Positions 17,353 through 26,838 of a DNA stretch of 64,000 bases are shown in pieces. The stretch spans positions 6,948,580 through 7,012,579 of the forward strand of contig NZ_AP025018.1 of NCBI RefSeq assembly GCF_019977735.1, written 5' to 3'. Below the pieces are notes generated by a model that saw nothing but the letters and a program-made list of their open reading frames with translations, had not been told where the DNA came from and did not search any database. Origin of the DNA: Calothrix sp. PCC 7716. Lineage in GTDB: Bacteria; Cyanobacteriota; Cyanobacteriia; Cyanobacteriales; Nostocaceae. Both the position numbers and the translations under genes were made by a program. Numbering within the stretch: the stretch's first letter is position 1; each line of letters begins with the position of its first letter.

Positions 17353-18297
17353 TTAGGCGGGTTTTAGCTTGCCGCTAATTAGTAATTTAATGAAATAACT
17401 GAATAAAAGGGCAATTCCTTTAATTTTCCAGTAAAAATTTTGCTCAAACAAGAAAATTATTTTTAGATACAACGTAAAGTCCTTATATTCCGGACACGGA
17501 ATGGTTTTTAATTCAAATAAAGTTGTGTAACAAAATAATAAAGGTAAGGCAATATTATTTTTTGTACAAATGTAATTAAATAAAGAGTTACACTTCCAAA
17601 ATCTTTTATACTCATAACTTTTATCCATGTCAAGAATTTTGCTTTTATTGTTATGATAGTTATTACTTTGATGGATACGGTACTTTACTAAAGGTTTTGA
17701 TAAATAAAATTTTTTAGCTCCAACTAAAGAGGCACCCCATACTAAGCAATCATCAGCTCTAACACGCCAGTCTTCAGTTTGCGGTATCGGTAAAATCTTG
17801 TTTAGTACATTTTTACGTATAGATAAAGTTGAAGTAATAGAGCCAATCCATTCACGAGTGCATAAAGTTTTAATTACAGAATAACCCAAGTCTAAATCAA
17901 CTTCGTAAGCTTTAAATATTCCAGACTCGGCGCCAAATTTTTCATATGCACAAAACATAAAGTCACATTCAATATGTCTCTTATAAAAAATTAAAGCTTC
18001 TTCAAGATATTCCTGACGGTAGATATCATCTGCATCAAGAAAAAATACAATATCTCCAGTTGCAGCCAAAAAAGCCTCATTGAAAGATGATAACTGCCCT
18101 TGATTTTGAGTTTTAAAAATACATCTTACATTTGCTTCGTGGGCAAACTTAGATATTATTTCAGATGAATTATCAGTAGAAGCGTCATCTACAATAATAA
18201 TTTCGTCAAATTTAACTGTTTGATTTACTGCGCTAGAAATAGCCTCTTCTAGATATTTCGCATAGTTATAGTTACTAATCAAACAAGACGTCTTCAT
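17353..18297 (-). CDS. GT2 family glycosyltransferase
   Basis: 314 residues, GT-A fold: SCLISNYNYAKYLEEAISSA, IIIVDDASTDNSSEIISKF, the metal site DIVFFLDADDIY and the acceptor region REWIGSITSTLS. It probably adds one sugar of the exopolysaccharide repeat unit. The C-terminus is rich in aromatic hydrophobic residues (FYWKIKGIALLFSYFIKLLI), so membrane association is likely. It is the first glycosyltransferase downstream of the Wzc-like gene. Confidence 0.9.
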   Translation of the reverse strand: MKTSCLISNYNYAKYLEEAISSAVNQTVKFDEIIIVDDASTDNSSEIISKFAHEANVRCIFKTQNQGQLSSFNEAFLAATGDIVFFLDADDIYRQEYLEEALIFYKRHIECDFMFCAYEKFGAESGIFKAYEVDLDLGYSVIKTLCTREWIGSITSTLSIRKNVLNKILPIPQTEDWRVRADDCLVWGASLVGAKKFYLSKPLVKYRIHQSNNYHNNKSKILDMDKSYEYKRFWKCNSLFNYICTKNNIALPLLFCYTTLFELKTIPCPEYKDFTLYLKIIFLFEQNFYWKIKGIALLFSYFIKLLISGKLKPA

Positions 18298-18331
18298 AGC
18301 TTATACTCCTATATATAAATTTTTCACATTA

Positions 18332-18357
18332 AAACCGGGTTTAGAGTCCCGGTTTCT
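18332..18357. terminator. AAACCGGG...CCCGGTTT hairpin
   Basis: Perfect 8-bp stem with a loop of about 8 bases, located between the Wzc-like gene and the GT2 gene. It is related in sequence to the dispersed AGAAACCGGGTTTCT palindromes. It lacks a strong T-run, so it may attenuate rather than stop transcription, or merely be a repeat remnant. Confidence 0.45.
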
Positions 18358-18371
18358 GTTTTACTTAAAGA

Positions 18372-20594
18372 CTAATACTCTTTATTAATTGAACGTGACG
18401 CTGATAGCTTTTCGTTAATTCTTGTTAAAGTGCCAGGTGTGGAAGTTGTCTCAAGTTGTCGTGCTTTAGTGTAATAGAAATAGCTATCGGGTTCTTTTTT
18501 TACATTTACACCGTTAATAACTATACCCAAAACTTTTTGACCTGACTGAGTTAAAAACTCTTTAGTCGCATTTGCGCTGTCTAAGTCAACCACTCCAGGA
18601 CGAACAACTAGTAGCATTCCGTCAGCAAGCTTACTTAAAACTCCAGCATCAGCGGTTCCCGATATAGAAGGAGTATCAAATATGACAAAATCATACCTTT
18701 CATTAAAATCTTCAACTAATGAAGTCATGCGCTGAGAATCAAGCAGTGCCATTGGATTTGGAGGTAAAACTCCGCAGGGGAGAACATCTAAATTTGGTTG
18801 TACTCTTTGTATTACTGAGTTTAAAGCAACTTGGTCTACTATTACGTTGGTTAGTCCGATTGCGTTTGTTAACCCCCAAATATGATGCTGTATTGGTTGA
18901 CGCATATCCGCATCAACTAGTAACACACGGCGCCCAACTTCAGCCATCGCCACAGCTAAATTCGCAGCAACTTCAGATTTACCTTCTTTGGCAACCGCAC
19001 TAGTAACAACAATACTTTTGAGCGGTTTGTCAGAACAAAGGAACTTTAAGTTAGCTTGCAGTATTTGATAGGCATCACCTAGAGGAAAGTGAGGTAAGTC
19101 TCTACCAACAATTTTTGGAACAATTCGCTCTATACCAGCAGAAGAATGAACCTTGGTTCTGCTGATACTTGGAATTACACCCAAAAGAGTGTATTTCATT
19201 ACTTCTCTAGCTTCCCTGACAGTTTTTATTGAGCGGTCTATCAAATCTAAACCAAAGGCAGCAATTAACCCTAACAGCAGACCAGCGGCGCCGGAACCAA
19301 TCACAAATATAGTTTTCTTTGGCCCTTCTGGTTTAGCAGGTTCTAAAGCATATGAAACAACACGAGCATTTGCAATCTTCTGATTTTCAGCAACACCAAT
19401 TTCTTGAACTTTCGTCAAAAGAGTTTCGTAAGTTGTTTGAGCAGCTTTGAGGTTTCGCTCTAAATCTCTCTGCATCTGCTCAAGTCTTGGCAAAGACTTC
19501 GCTCGCTCTTTATAATCTTTCCACTGTTGTGTCAGAGTAGCGATTTGCATCTTTAAACCAATACGCTGGGCTTTAGCACGGGTAATCTCTGCGATTAAGC
19601 TTTGTCGTAATTGTCCAATCTGCAAATTTCCCTGAGCTACCTGCTGTCCACCAGAAACCTCTTGTGTACGTTCTTGAACAATCTTTTTAAGACTAGCTAC
19701 TTTTTCCTCCAAGTTAATAACAGTGGGATGTCCAGACGAAAAACGAGTACGCTCAAGCGCCAGTTGGGTCTCAGTTTCTTGAAGTTTTGCCAGTGCCGTT
19801 TGAATACCAGGTGTTTGACTCAAATCAGAAGCAATTACAGCTTGTGAGGAGTCAACTTTAGCTTGATTGTTTAACTCTTGTAAACGACCTTCGACATCAA
19901 CAAGTTGAGCTTGAGCTTGAGAAATTTGGCTTTCCAACTTGGTAATTGTGTCTACAGCAGCAGCAGCTTCTTGTTGAAGTACAACAATCTTATTTCTTTC
20001 TTTAAATACTCGCAGGCTAAATTCGGCTTTTCTAACTTTTTCTTCTGATACAGGTAATTGCTGTACAATAAACGCTTTAGCGCTCGTTGCCTCACTGCGA
20101 TTTGCCTCTACATTTAACCTAATATAGGTATCAATGACTGTATTAACGACTTTTGCCGCAAATTCAGGTTTGCCGTGCTTATAAGAAACTTGAATGACAT
20201 CGCTACCTTTAAGACCTTCTATTTTGAGATTAGCTGCAAAGTCTGGAACTGCTAGCGGTTTGCCCTTGCCGTCTTCTAATTTTAGCGCACGAATCGTTTC
20301 TTGAATTACTGGGTTAGAAGCAATAACTTTGACTTGAGTTTCTAATGGGTTTTCGTTTTGACCCAAAGCTTCCAACCGTCCTAAATCTTGCGTCAACCCA
20401 GTCAAGGAAGAAGTTCGGTTTGACTTGACCATCAAACTTCCTTCTGCTTTGTATGAAGGTTTTAGCGATAACGCATACAGAGTCCCTGAACTAAGGCATA
20501 CTCCAAGTATTCCCACTAAAGGCAGCCAACGTCGTTGCAAGACCTGTAAGTATTTCTGAAAATCTACCTCTTCAAAGGTTGGTAAAGATTCCAT
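18372..20594 (-). CDS. Wzc-like chain-length regulator and tyrosine autokinase
   Basis: 740 residues. The N-terminal half is a Wzz domain (span about 28-48, then a long coiled periplasmic region, second span about 430-455 IFVIGSGAAGLLLGLIAAFG). The C-terminal BY-kinase domain has Walker A SAVAKEGKSEVAANLA (about residue 535), Walker A' RRVLLVDADMRQP (about 563) and Walker B YDFVIFDTPS (about 643). A tyrosine cluster (SYFYYTK, about 702-707) is the likely autophosphorylation site. It would control polymer length and export in the Wzx/Wzy pathway. It leads the cluster and is preceded by about 600 bp without a gene, likely its promoter and leader. Confidence 0.93.
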   Translation of the reverse strand: MESLPTFEEVDFQKYLQVLQRRWLPLVGILGVCLSSGTLYALSLKPSYKAEGSLMVKSNRTSSLTGLTQDLGRLEALGQNENPLETQVKVIASNPVIQETIRALKLEDGKGKPLAVPDFAANLKIEGLKGSDVIQVSYKHGKPEFAAKVVNTVIDTYIRLNVEANRSEATSAKAFIVQQLPVSEEKVRKAEFSLRVFKERNKIVVLQQEAAAAVDTITKLESQISQAQAQLVDVEGRLQELNNQAKVDSSQAVIASDLSQTPGIQTALAKLQETETQLALERTRFSSGHPTVINLEEKVASLKKIVQERTQEVSGGQQVAQGNLQIGQLRQSLIAEITRAKAQRIGLKMQIATLTQQWKDYKERAKSLPRLEQMQRDLERNLKAAQTTYETLLTKVQEIGVAENQKIANARVVSYALEPAKPEGPKKTIFVIGSGAAGLLLGLIAAFGLDLIDRSIKTVREAREVMKYTLLGVIPSISRTKVHSSAGIERIVPKIVGRDLPHFPLGDAYQILQANLKFLCSDKPLKSIVVTSAVAKEGKSEVAANLAVAMAEVGRRVLLVDADMRQPIQHHIWGLTNAIGLTNVIVDQVALNSVIQRVQPNLDVLPCGVLPPNPMALLDSQRMTSLVEDFNERYDFVIFDTPSISGTADAGVLSKLADGMLLVVRPGVVDLDSANATKEFLTQSGQKVLGIVINGVNVKKEPDSYFYYTKARQLETTSTPGTLTRINEKLSASRSINKEY

Positions 20595-21191
20595 AGCAAC
20601 TCACATGCACAAATTTAATATATATAAACAATGGTCGATACAGCGCCTAGTGGTAGATGCGATTAAATAGATTAATACATCTGTAACCATATTTCCTGTA
20701 GCCGTATTAACCCAAGAAGTACTGTACCCTTGGTGTTTCTTGTGTAACTACAGGCACAAGTTGGTTTAGATTAAGCATAATAAACTATTCTTTTTCTTTT
20801 ACCACTAAAAAACAAATTTGTAAAATCTTTACAATCATCCTCGGTACAATTATCACACACCTACGTAGCATTTCAGCTATTCATCGTTCAAATAAAAAAT
20901 GTCATTAAAAAGCTGAAACCTTTATAATAAAAGCATTTAAAGTGTCAAGGCAGTTTTTAACACATCAAATCTAACTCTTTACTGTACTGCAAGTGTTACA
21001 TTTAGATTCATGAAGTTTGTGGAATCCTCTTAAGTACAACTTAGTATAAATTTATATGCAGTTTTCAGTACAGGTAGTTAGTCTTAGAGAATTATCAATG
21101 TATAGTTATTAGCTTTCATTGTGACAGGATGTATGTATTGATATTGCTGATGCGTTAGTAGTTACAAATGAACGCAGATGTAACAGATGAG
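20595..21191. other. Long non-coding leader region of the exopolysaccharide cluster
   Basis: About 600 bp of AT-rich DNA between the cytochrome c6 gene and the Wzc-like gene, both minus strand. It must carry the promoter of the exopolysaccharide operon, possibly with a long untranslated leader. I see no tRNA and no convincing small ORF. A few short A/T inverted repeats occur but none is clearly a riboswitch. Confidence 0.45.
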
Positions 21192-21527
21192 TTATCGGCG
21201 CCAGTTATTCTCAGCCTGTTGTAGTACATAAGTTGCAACATCCTGAATTTCTGGCGCCGTCAATCTGTCTCTATAAGCAGGCATATTATTCTTACCATTA
21301 GTTACCAACTCAGTAATAGCTTCTATCGAATCGATTCTATTTCGTTTCAGAGTTTTCTTAAAAAGATTCTTACCACGTCGCACAATATTACCACCATTAA
21401 TATGGCATCCTGCACAATTTGCTTCAAATATTTTACTTCCGGCGCCTATATCTCCAGCGTATGCGGGTTGAATAGTAATAACTATCAATAATAATACTAG
21501 AACTACTAACTTCTTCAATTTATTCAC
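21192..21527 (-). CDS. petJ: Cytochrome c6-family protein
   Basis: 111 residues: signal peptide (KLVVLVLLLIVITIQPAYA, cleavage after AYA), mature start GDIGAGSKIFEANCAGCHING with the haem-binding CAGCH, and the axial Met in NGKNNMPAYRDRL. The end (DVATYVLQQAENNW) is typical of cytochrome c6, the lumenal electron carrier from cytochrome b6f to photosystem I that replaces plastocyanin when copper is low. The mature protein is rather basic (GKNLFKKTLKRNRID). It could instead be a c6-like paralogue (c6B/c6C), so the symbol is provisional. Confidence 0.85.
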   Translation of the reverse strand: MNKLKKLVVLVLLLIVITIQPAYAGDIGAGSKIFEANCAGCHINGGNIVRRGKNLFKKTLKRNRIDSIEAITELVTNGKNNMPAYRDRLTAPEIQDVATYVLQQAENNWRR

Positions 21528-21704
21528 CTCATAATTACTGGTATCTATAATTATACTCTACTTGAGAAGTATATCTAAAGATAGATGCTATTAAAAATGT
21601 ACTGATTATCTACCTAAAGGAAGTAACGAATTTTAAGTTATTGCGCCAATATAAAAATAATATCACATGTCAATTAATTAGTGCGGTAAGAACCGTAGTA
21701 GCAT

Positions 21705-22508
21705 ATGGCTAATAACATAAAAGAACAAATTAAAGCGGATTTAGATTTAGCGAAACAAACTGGACAACTGCGAGTTGAACGAGTTAGAGAAATCGTCAAA
21801 TCTGCCGTTTCAGGGGTAGTTGGAGAATTTAAAGAAGGTTCAAAAGATTTACGTACACTGGTACGTGAAGCTGTTTCTGCGGTAACTGAAAACCTAACTG
21901 AACGTGGTACTGAAATTAAAGAAGAAGTTACTGCATCTATTGAAGGCGCCCTCGAAGCTGTAAACGCCAAAAGACACGAAGCAATTGCACAAACACAAGC
22001 TCAAGTTAAGCAGTTGCAAGCGCAGGTAGACGAAGAAGAAGAAAAAATTCAACAAGAAGTAGACGGAATCTTGGCAGAAATCAAAGACACAAGCACAGAA
22101 AACTCTTCACACATCAAAACCTCTATCGAATCTGCTGTAAACGCAATTCAAAATAGTGACGAAGCAGCATTATTAAGAAAACGCTACGCTCAGTTACAAG
22201 CACAACTGGCAATTGTTAGAGCAAACTTAGCCGCGCGTTATGGTGGACGTGGTGAAGAAGTAACTAATTACCTTGAAGAAGCCAAAAAATGGTACAATGA
22301 TTCACGCCCACAAGCTGAATCCATGATTGGACAAGTCAAAGAAAAGCATGGGCAACTCGATGTTAAATTGGGTGAAGCTGGAGGCGCCATTGCACGTCGT
22401 GAACATCAAGTGAAACAAGTATTAAAAGACTTACTTGTAGCAGCGACAAGCTTGTTTAAAGACAAAGAAACTGTAGACAACAGTAAAGAACCTGCAATTC
22501 GTAAGTAA
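21705..22508 (+). CDS. Long coiled-coil protein, unknown function
   Basis: 267 residues, almost entirely charged amphipathic helix with repeating Glu/Lys/Ala/Gln. It has no signal peptide and no membrane span. An 11-residue-like periodicity reminiscent of apolipoprotein or LEA proteins is visible (for example EVTASIEGALEAVNAK and QVKQLQAQVDEEEEKIQQEV). A stress-related, membrane-surface or structural role is possible but unproven. Followed by a cluster of CCCCTT repeats and then a good hairpin terminator at 22673. Confidence 0.7.
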   Translation: MANNIKEQIKADLDLAKQTGQLRVERVREIVKSAVSGVVGEFKEGSKDLRTLVREAVSAVTENLTERGTEIKEEVTASIEGALEAVNAKRHEAIAQTQAQVKQLQAQVDEEEEKIQQEVDGILAEIKDTSTENSSHIKTSIESAVNAIQNSDEAALLRKRYAQLQAQLAIVRANLAARYGGRGEEVTNYLEEAKKWYNDSRPQAESMIGQVKEKHGQLDVKLGEAGGAIARREHQVKQVLKDLLVAATSLFKDKETVDNSKEPAIRK

Positions 22509-22526
22509 ATGAAATTGTAGATAGAA

Positions 22527-22643
22527 TCCCCCCTGCCCCCCTTAATAAGGGGGGTAAATTTAATGCATTTAAAACCCCCTTATCAAGGGAGTAAATTAAT
22601 GCATTTAAGCCCCCCTTACCAAGGGGGGTTGGGGGGATTAATT
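22527..22643. repeat. CCCCCTTA...TAAGGGGG dispersed repeat cluster
   Basis: Three partial copies of an inverted C-run/G-run unit (ccccccttaataagggggg and variants), separated by about 40-bp spacers each ending in atgcattta. This type of element is frequent between genes of Nostoc-like cyanobacteria. An ORF drawn across it is an artefact. Confidence 0.75.
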
Positions 22644-22672
22644 ATATATCAAAAAAATAAGGTCAAAAAAAT

Positions 22673-22699
22673 AAGGTGTAAGCTTAACTTACACCTTTT
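22673..22699 (+). terminator. Rho-independent-like terminator
   Basis: Ten-base stem aaggtgtaag / cttacacctt with a five-base loop and a short T-run. It lies in the gap where the plus-strand coiled-coil gene ends and the minus-strand gene at 22737 also ends. Because the stem begins with A and ends in T-runs on both strands it may work both ways. Confidence 0.7.
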
Positions 22700-22736
22700 G
22701 AAAACCACTCTTATCCTTACTTACCTAGATAAACTT

Positions 22737-22925
22737 TTATACAGTTCTGCGGGGGTCGAGACCTTCTTCATACTTAGAAATTGCCCAAAGCGCATGAATA
22801 CTACCAGGAAGCCAACCTAATAAAGTCAACAGAACATTGATAATTAGAGTTTGACCTACACCGTATGTGAGGAAAATACCTAAAGGAGGTATTGCAATAC
22901 CGAGAATGTAACGAAGTGCTTTCAT
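22737..22925 (-). CDS. YqaE/Pmp3 family small membrane protein
   Basis: 62 residues with two spans and the family signature IAIPPLGIFLTYGVG then INVLLTLLGWLPGSIHALW. Pmp3/YqaE proteins sit in the plasma membrane and are linked with salt, cold or membrane-potential stress. The gene follows the 4-TMS holin-like gene by about 40 bp on the same strand, so the two may be one stress-related transcript. That short gap holds the only GATC seen in the window. Confidence 0.9.
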   Translation of the reverse strand: MKALRYILGIAIPPLGIFLTYGVGQTLIINVLLTLLGWLPGSIHALWAISKYEEGLDPRRTV

Positions 22926-22966
22926 AGTTTTGTGAGTTGTTAATACAGATAGATCTAGTTGAATAA

Positions 22967-23374
22967 TTAGCTAGAAGGCAATTGAGCTTTGTTTTCGCTA
23001 CCCTTCAGGGCAACATTCTTTTCAACGAAGTAGTTATTAATAAAGGTGTTAGCTAGCGACAGAATTACAGGTCCTAAAATAAATGCTGCAATTCCATGTA
23101 CGCCAAATCCAGGAACTAATGCTGCTGCCAACCAAAAACAGAATCCGTTGACAATTAATGAGAAACCGCCGAAAGTAGCAAAATTCAATGGTAAAGACAA
23201 CGCTGATAAAACTGGCTTAAGCGAACCATTAAGAAAACCGATTACGGCACCCGCAATTAAAGCTGCTGGGAAATTGGCGATAACAACGCCACGGAAAAGA
23301 ATATCTACAATCAATAGGCTCAATGTGGTAGCCAAGACTGTTAAAAAGGTGGGTAACATCACTTTCACCTGCAA
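22967..23374 (-). CDS. Four-span membrane protein of the phage-holin-like family (PF04020)
   Basis: 135 residues, four hydrophobic spans, matching the mycobacterial 4-TMS phage holin family: FLTVLATTLSLLIVDILF, FPAALIAGAVIGFLNGSLKP, LPLNFATFGGFSLIVNGFCF and FILGPVILSLANTFIN. Despite its name, most members are ordinary chromosomal membrane proteins of unknown role. There is no prophage nearby. Likely in one operon with the YqaE-like gene. Confidence 0.88.
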   Translation of the reverse strand: MQVKVMLPTFLTVLATTLSLLIVDILFRGVVIANFPAALIAGAVIGFLNGSLKPVLSALSLPLNFATFGGFSLIVNGFCFWLAAALVPGFGVHGIAAFILGPVILSLANTFINNYFVEKNVALKGSENKAQLPSS

Positions 23375-23477
23375 TGAATATTTGCTTGTTATGTTCTTTT
23401 TATATATTTATCTATTTGCCAATTCTTTACCTCTTTAACAAGGATGATAACAGTTATATCGTGAGATAGAGATTAAA

Positions 23478-23591
23478 CTAGCAACGGATGATGAACGGAT
23501 GTAACGGATAGTTTGTTTTAGCTAACCAGGATTTGGTGGGCAATGCCCACCTTACAATTACACATCCGTTACATCCGTTACATCCGTTGCC
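23478..23591. repeat. Inverted arrays of a 9-mer (CATCCGTTA) around a palindrome
   Basis: Left arm has direct copies of acggatg-type units (about 23482-23509) and right arm has catccgttacatccgttacatccgttg (about 23565-23590), so the arms pair. Between them lies ggtgggcaatgcccacc (23535-23551). A related CATCCGTTA run occurs at 29135-29161. The whole may form a large hairpin just past the uvrB stop. Confidence 0.8.
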
Positions 23592-23593
23592 AG

Positions 23594-25594
23594 TTATCTA
23601 CCTACTAATTTGTCGCGTAAGGTTTTAATTTTGTCGCGAAACTTAGCTGCTTCTTCAAATTCTAAGTTCTTGGCAGCATCCTTCATTTGCGCTTCTAATT
23701 TGGTAATTAAATCAGGAATGCTTTCTAATGGTATTTCGTCGATGTGTTCTTCAACGGTTTGTAATTCCTGGGAATTCAGGCGCCGCGAAACTTCTAAGAA
23801 TGATAAAATTGCGTTACTCGATTTTTTCTTAGTTATTGGTTGCGGTGTAATGCCGTGCATCTTATTATGTGCCATTTGAATCCCACGGCGCCGTTCGGTT
23901 TCTTCAATGGTTTTTAACATGCTGTCAGTAAGGTTATCAGCATACATTATCGCTTGCCCACGTATATGACGCGCAGCTCGACCTACTGTTTGAATTAAAG
24001 AACGTTCCGCACGTAGGAATCCTTCTTTGTCAGCATCCAAAATTGCCACTAACGATACTTCAGGTAAATCTAAACCTTCCCGCAGTAAGTTTACACCTAC
24101 TAATACATCAAACTTTCCATCACGTAAGTCTTGGATAATTTCGATACGTTCAATGGAATTAATTTCTGAGTGTAAATATCTAACACGAATACTATTATCT
24201 TGCAAATACTCGGTTAAATCCTCAGCCATTCGTTTAGTTAAAGTCGTAACTAATACCCGTTCCTGTAAGTCTACACGGTCTTTAATTTCGCCTAATAAAT
24301 CATCAATTTGACCATTACTAGGACGGACAACAATTTCTGGGTCAAGCACTCCAGTCGGACGAATAATTTGTTCAGCGACATTATCTTCAGAAATTCCTAA
24401 CTCCCAATCCCCAGGAGTTGCTGAGACAAAAATACACTGGTTAACTTTCTGCCAAAATTCCTCTGATTTTAAAGGACGGTTATCAGCAGCACTCGGTAAA
24501 CGAAACCCGTGTTCGATTAGTACTTTTTTACGCGCTTGGTCGCCATTATACATACCGCGAATCTGAGGTACTGTAACGTGAGACTCATCTATTACTAGCA
24601 ACCAATCTTTAGGAAAATAATCAATTAAACATTCAGGTGGTTCTCCTGCAAGTCTCCCAGCTAAATGACGTGAGTAATTCTCCACACCGTTACAGTAACC
24701 AACTTCGCGCAACATTTCTAAATCGTAACGGGTACGCTGGTCAATGCGCTGTGCTTCTAACAACTTATTTTGTTCTTCTAGTTCCAGTTTACGTGCTTTG
24801 AGTTCAGCCGCTATATCATTAATAGCTACCTCTAATCTGTCTTCGGGTGTAACGAAGTGACGTGCTGGATACAAATTTACTGCTTGTAAACTCTGTAATA
24901 TTTCCCCTGTTACTGGGTCAACATAACGAATTGCATCAACTTCATCCCCAAAAAACTCAATGCGAATAATTCTATCTTCGTATGCAGGTCCAATTTCGAG
25001 AACATCACCCCGAACCCTAAACTTACCCCGACCCATTTCAATATCGTTACGGGTATATTGAACAGACACAAGGTCTTTCAAAATTTCTCGTTGGTCTACT
25101 TCCATCCCGACTTGAAACGGAATTGCAGCTTTGAGATATTCATTTGGGATACCCAAACCATATATACAGCTAATCGAGGCAACAACAATAACATCGTTCC
25201 GTTCAAACAGCGAACGAGTCGCTGAGTGTCGTAACATATCTATTTCGTCATTAATCGAAGCTGTCTTTTCTATAAACGTATCGCTGACGGGAATATAAGC
25301 TTCTGGCTGATAATAATCGTAATAACTAACAAAATATTCAACAGCGTTATTCGGAAAAAACTCTCGTAATTCGTTACATAACTGTGCTGCCAACGTTTTA
25401 TTGTGTGCTAAAACTAACGTTGGTTTACCTACCTTTTCTATTACTGACGCGATTGAGAACGTTTTACCAGTCCCAGTGGCGCCGAGCAACGTTTGGTACA
25501 TATTACCAGCATTTACAGATTTAACCAATCGCTCAATAGCGTGCGGTTGGTCACCAGTTGGTTGAAAGGGTGCTTGAAGATTAAACTCTTTCAT
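23594..25594 (-). CDS. uvrB: UvrABC excinuclease subunit B
   Basis: UvrB is the damage-verifying helicase-like subunit of nucleotide excision repair. Visible: Walker [17 protein letters not shown], the beta-hairpin [20 protein letters not shown], motif [10 protein letters not shown], motif [16 protein letters not shown] and [11 protein letters not shown], and a C-terminal UVR motif ([19 protein letters not shown]) for UvrC/UvrA contact. I choose the ATG at 25594 ([16 protein letters not shown], about 666 aa, the usual length). The 18 residues upstream in the open frame do not fit the family. Stand-alone gene. Confidence 0.97.
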   Translation of the reverse strand: MKEFNLQAPFQPTGDQPHAIERLVKSVNAGNMYQTLLGATGTGKTFSIASVIEKVGKPTLVLAHNKTLAAQLCNELREFFPNNAVEYFVSYYDYYQPEAYIPVSDTFIEKTASINDEIDMLRHSATRSLFERNDVIVVASISCIYGLGIPNEYLKAAIPFQVGMEVDQREILKDLVSVQYTRNDIEMGRGKFRVRGDVLEIGPAYEDRIIRIEFFGDEVDAIRYVDPVTGEILQSLQAVNLYPARHFVTPEDRLEVAINDIAAELKARKLELEEQNKLLEAQRIDQRTRYDLEMLREVGYCNGVENYSRHLAGRLAGEPPECLIDYFPKDWLLVIDESHVTVPQIRGMYNGDQARKKVLIEHGFRLPSAADNRPLKSEEFWQKVNQCIFVSATPGDWELGISEDNVAEQIIRPTGVLDPEIVVRPSNGQIDDLLGEIKDRVDLQERVLVTTLTKRMAEDLTEYLQDNSIRVRYLHSEINSIERIEIIQDLRDGKFDVLVGVNLLREGLDLPEVSLVAILDADKEGFLRAERSLIQTVGRAARHIRGQAIMYADNLTDSMLKTIEETERRRGIQMAHNKMHGITPQPITKKKSSNAILSFLEVSRRLNSQELQTVEEHIDEIPLESIPDLITKLEAQMKDAAKNLEFEEAAKFRDKIKTLRDKLVGR

Positions 25595-25691
25595 ATATTC
25601 GTACTTAAGTACTATGAATACCCTACATAATAGTAGCGAATGTACCACTAAGAGCGCCTGCTAAAAATACGGTATTTTCCTACGGATAACC

Positions 25692-25759
25692 AGAAACCGG
25701 GTTTCTATACGAAACTTCTCGTTTTTATTACAATATCTCGACAAAGAAACCCGGTTTCT
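25692..25759. repeat. Paired AGAAACCGGGTTTCT palindromes
   Basis: Two 15-bp palindromes, agaaaccgggtttct (25692-25706) and agaaacccggtttct (25745-25759), separated by about 38 bp. They lie between uvrB and the repeat-protein gene. Further pairs are at 50948-51013, 53931-53996 and 58908-58975, with a worn copy at 2337. This looks like a REP/MITE-like dispersed family. Confidence 0.85.
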
Positions 25760-25929
25760 TATTTTGTAATTAAATTTTACCAATCGTAACGATTAATGTT
25801 TACTTATATGTATATGATGAAGATAATTATACCTATGTAAGCTCTTTTGAAGTTAAACTCTCATATAGAGGGAAATTTTTCATACTCCTAAGTATCGTAA
25901 AATTCAATTAAGAAGTGAGGGTATAATAC

Positions 25930-26493
25930 ATGGGCATCAGCAGCACTGGCAAACCAACCAGTCCTCGGCAGCGACGTGCCAAGCTCAAAGGGGAAGCCAC
26001 AGTGGATGTTGAAAACAGCCAAGGTCAAGCTGAAACCACACCTGAAACCAACAATTCAGTTGAAACAGAAGAAACAAAAGTAGAAAACAAAGTCGAGTTA
26101 ACAAAGGATAAGCCAGTGCCAGCAGAATCATCCAACGGAAAAGAAAAATCGAGCAAGCTTGAGCTTCGTGAAGAAAAACCTAGTTCGCTTGCAGTTTCTG
26201 GTGAACGTCCAATTGCCGCAAGTGATTTAGAAATTGCCGAAACAATATCAATTTCTGGTATTCGTCCAATTGGGGTTAGCCATCTACATGTTGTAGACAC
26301 AATGAATATCATGGGTATTCGTCCAATTGGTGCGAATACAATTGATGTAGTAGACAACATCAACCTTTCTGGTATTCGTCCTATCGCTTCCAGTGCGCTT
26401 GTTGTTTCAGAAACCTATTCAGTAATGGGCAATCGTCCTGTCGCTTCAAACAGCATCGACGATTCCGACATGATAATGGGCTTTTTAGATTAG
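25930..26493 (+). CDS. Protein with five tandem 19-residue RPI repeats, unknown function
   Basis: 187 residues. The first about 90 are low-complexity and charged (GQAETTPETNNSVETEETK), probably disordered. From about residue 91 come five consecutive 19-residue units with the pattern (S/M)G-x-R-P-(I/V)-(A/G)-x-S-x-(L/I)-x-V-x-(E/D)-T, for example SGIRPIGVSHLHVVDTMNI; the last ends MGFLD. The repeat is strand-rich and looks like a small solenoid. A good Shine-Dalgarno (gtgagg) precedes the ATG and a strong terminator follows. No named family recognised. Confidence 0.78.
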   Translation: MGISSTGKPTSPRQRRAKLKGEATVDVENSQGQAETTPETNNSVETEETKVENKVELTKDKPVPAESSNGKEKSSKLELREEKPSSLAVSGERPIAASDLEIAETISISGIRPIGVSHLHVVDTMNIMGIRPIGANTIDVVDNINLSGIRPIASSALVVSETYSVMGNRPVASNSIDDSDMIMGFLD

Positions 26494-26533
26494 TAATTTA
26501 AATTAATTCAATAAGTAAAACTTATTTATTTTG

Positions 26534-26561
26534 AACCCGATTTTGAACAATCGGGTTTTTT
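26534..26561 (+). terminator. Rho-independent terminator
   Basis: Stem aacccgatt / aatcgggtt followed by a run of six T, 40 bp after the stop of the repeat-protein gene. Confidence 0.88.
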
Positions 26562-26592
26562 AGTTCGTATGTTGTCTAAGTTTTGGTTCATT

Positions 26593-26617
26593 GTAGGGTG
26601 GGCACTGCCCACCTTAC
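26593..26617. repeat. GTAGGGTGGGCACTGCCCACCTTAC palindrome
   Basis: Member of a dispersed GGTGGGCA-NN-TGCCCACC family; others at 23535-23551, 61917-61940 and, split in two by the insertion sequence, at 35899-35914 and 37392-37410. Confidence 0.85.
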
Positions 26618-26838
26618 GCTCTATATAGATACTGCTGGCGCCTGCTTCTAATGAAACGTGGTATCTATCTTTAAGTAGACTATCGCTTATCCCAATAGAG
26701 AGAAGGCATCATCTGAGGTATTAAGTTAACATTCATCAATAAATAAACAAAATATAGACAAAAATTTAAAGTTTTTACCAGTGCCAGAGCTTCAATAATA
26801 GGCTTACTGGAATTTAAGTGTTTACTGTGGTTGAATTT

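Noticed and set aside
22563-22820. 85-codon plus-strand frame
   Set aside because: It lies across CCCCCTTA repeats and a terminator and overlaps the YqaE gene on the other strand.
22967-23374. Holin-like gene as a sign of a prophage
   Set aside because: PF04020 members are mostly normal chromosomal membrane proteins; no phage structural, integrase or lysis genes are nearby.
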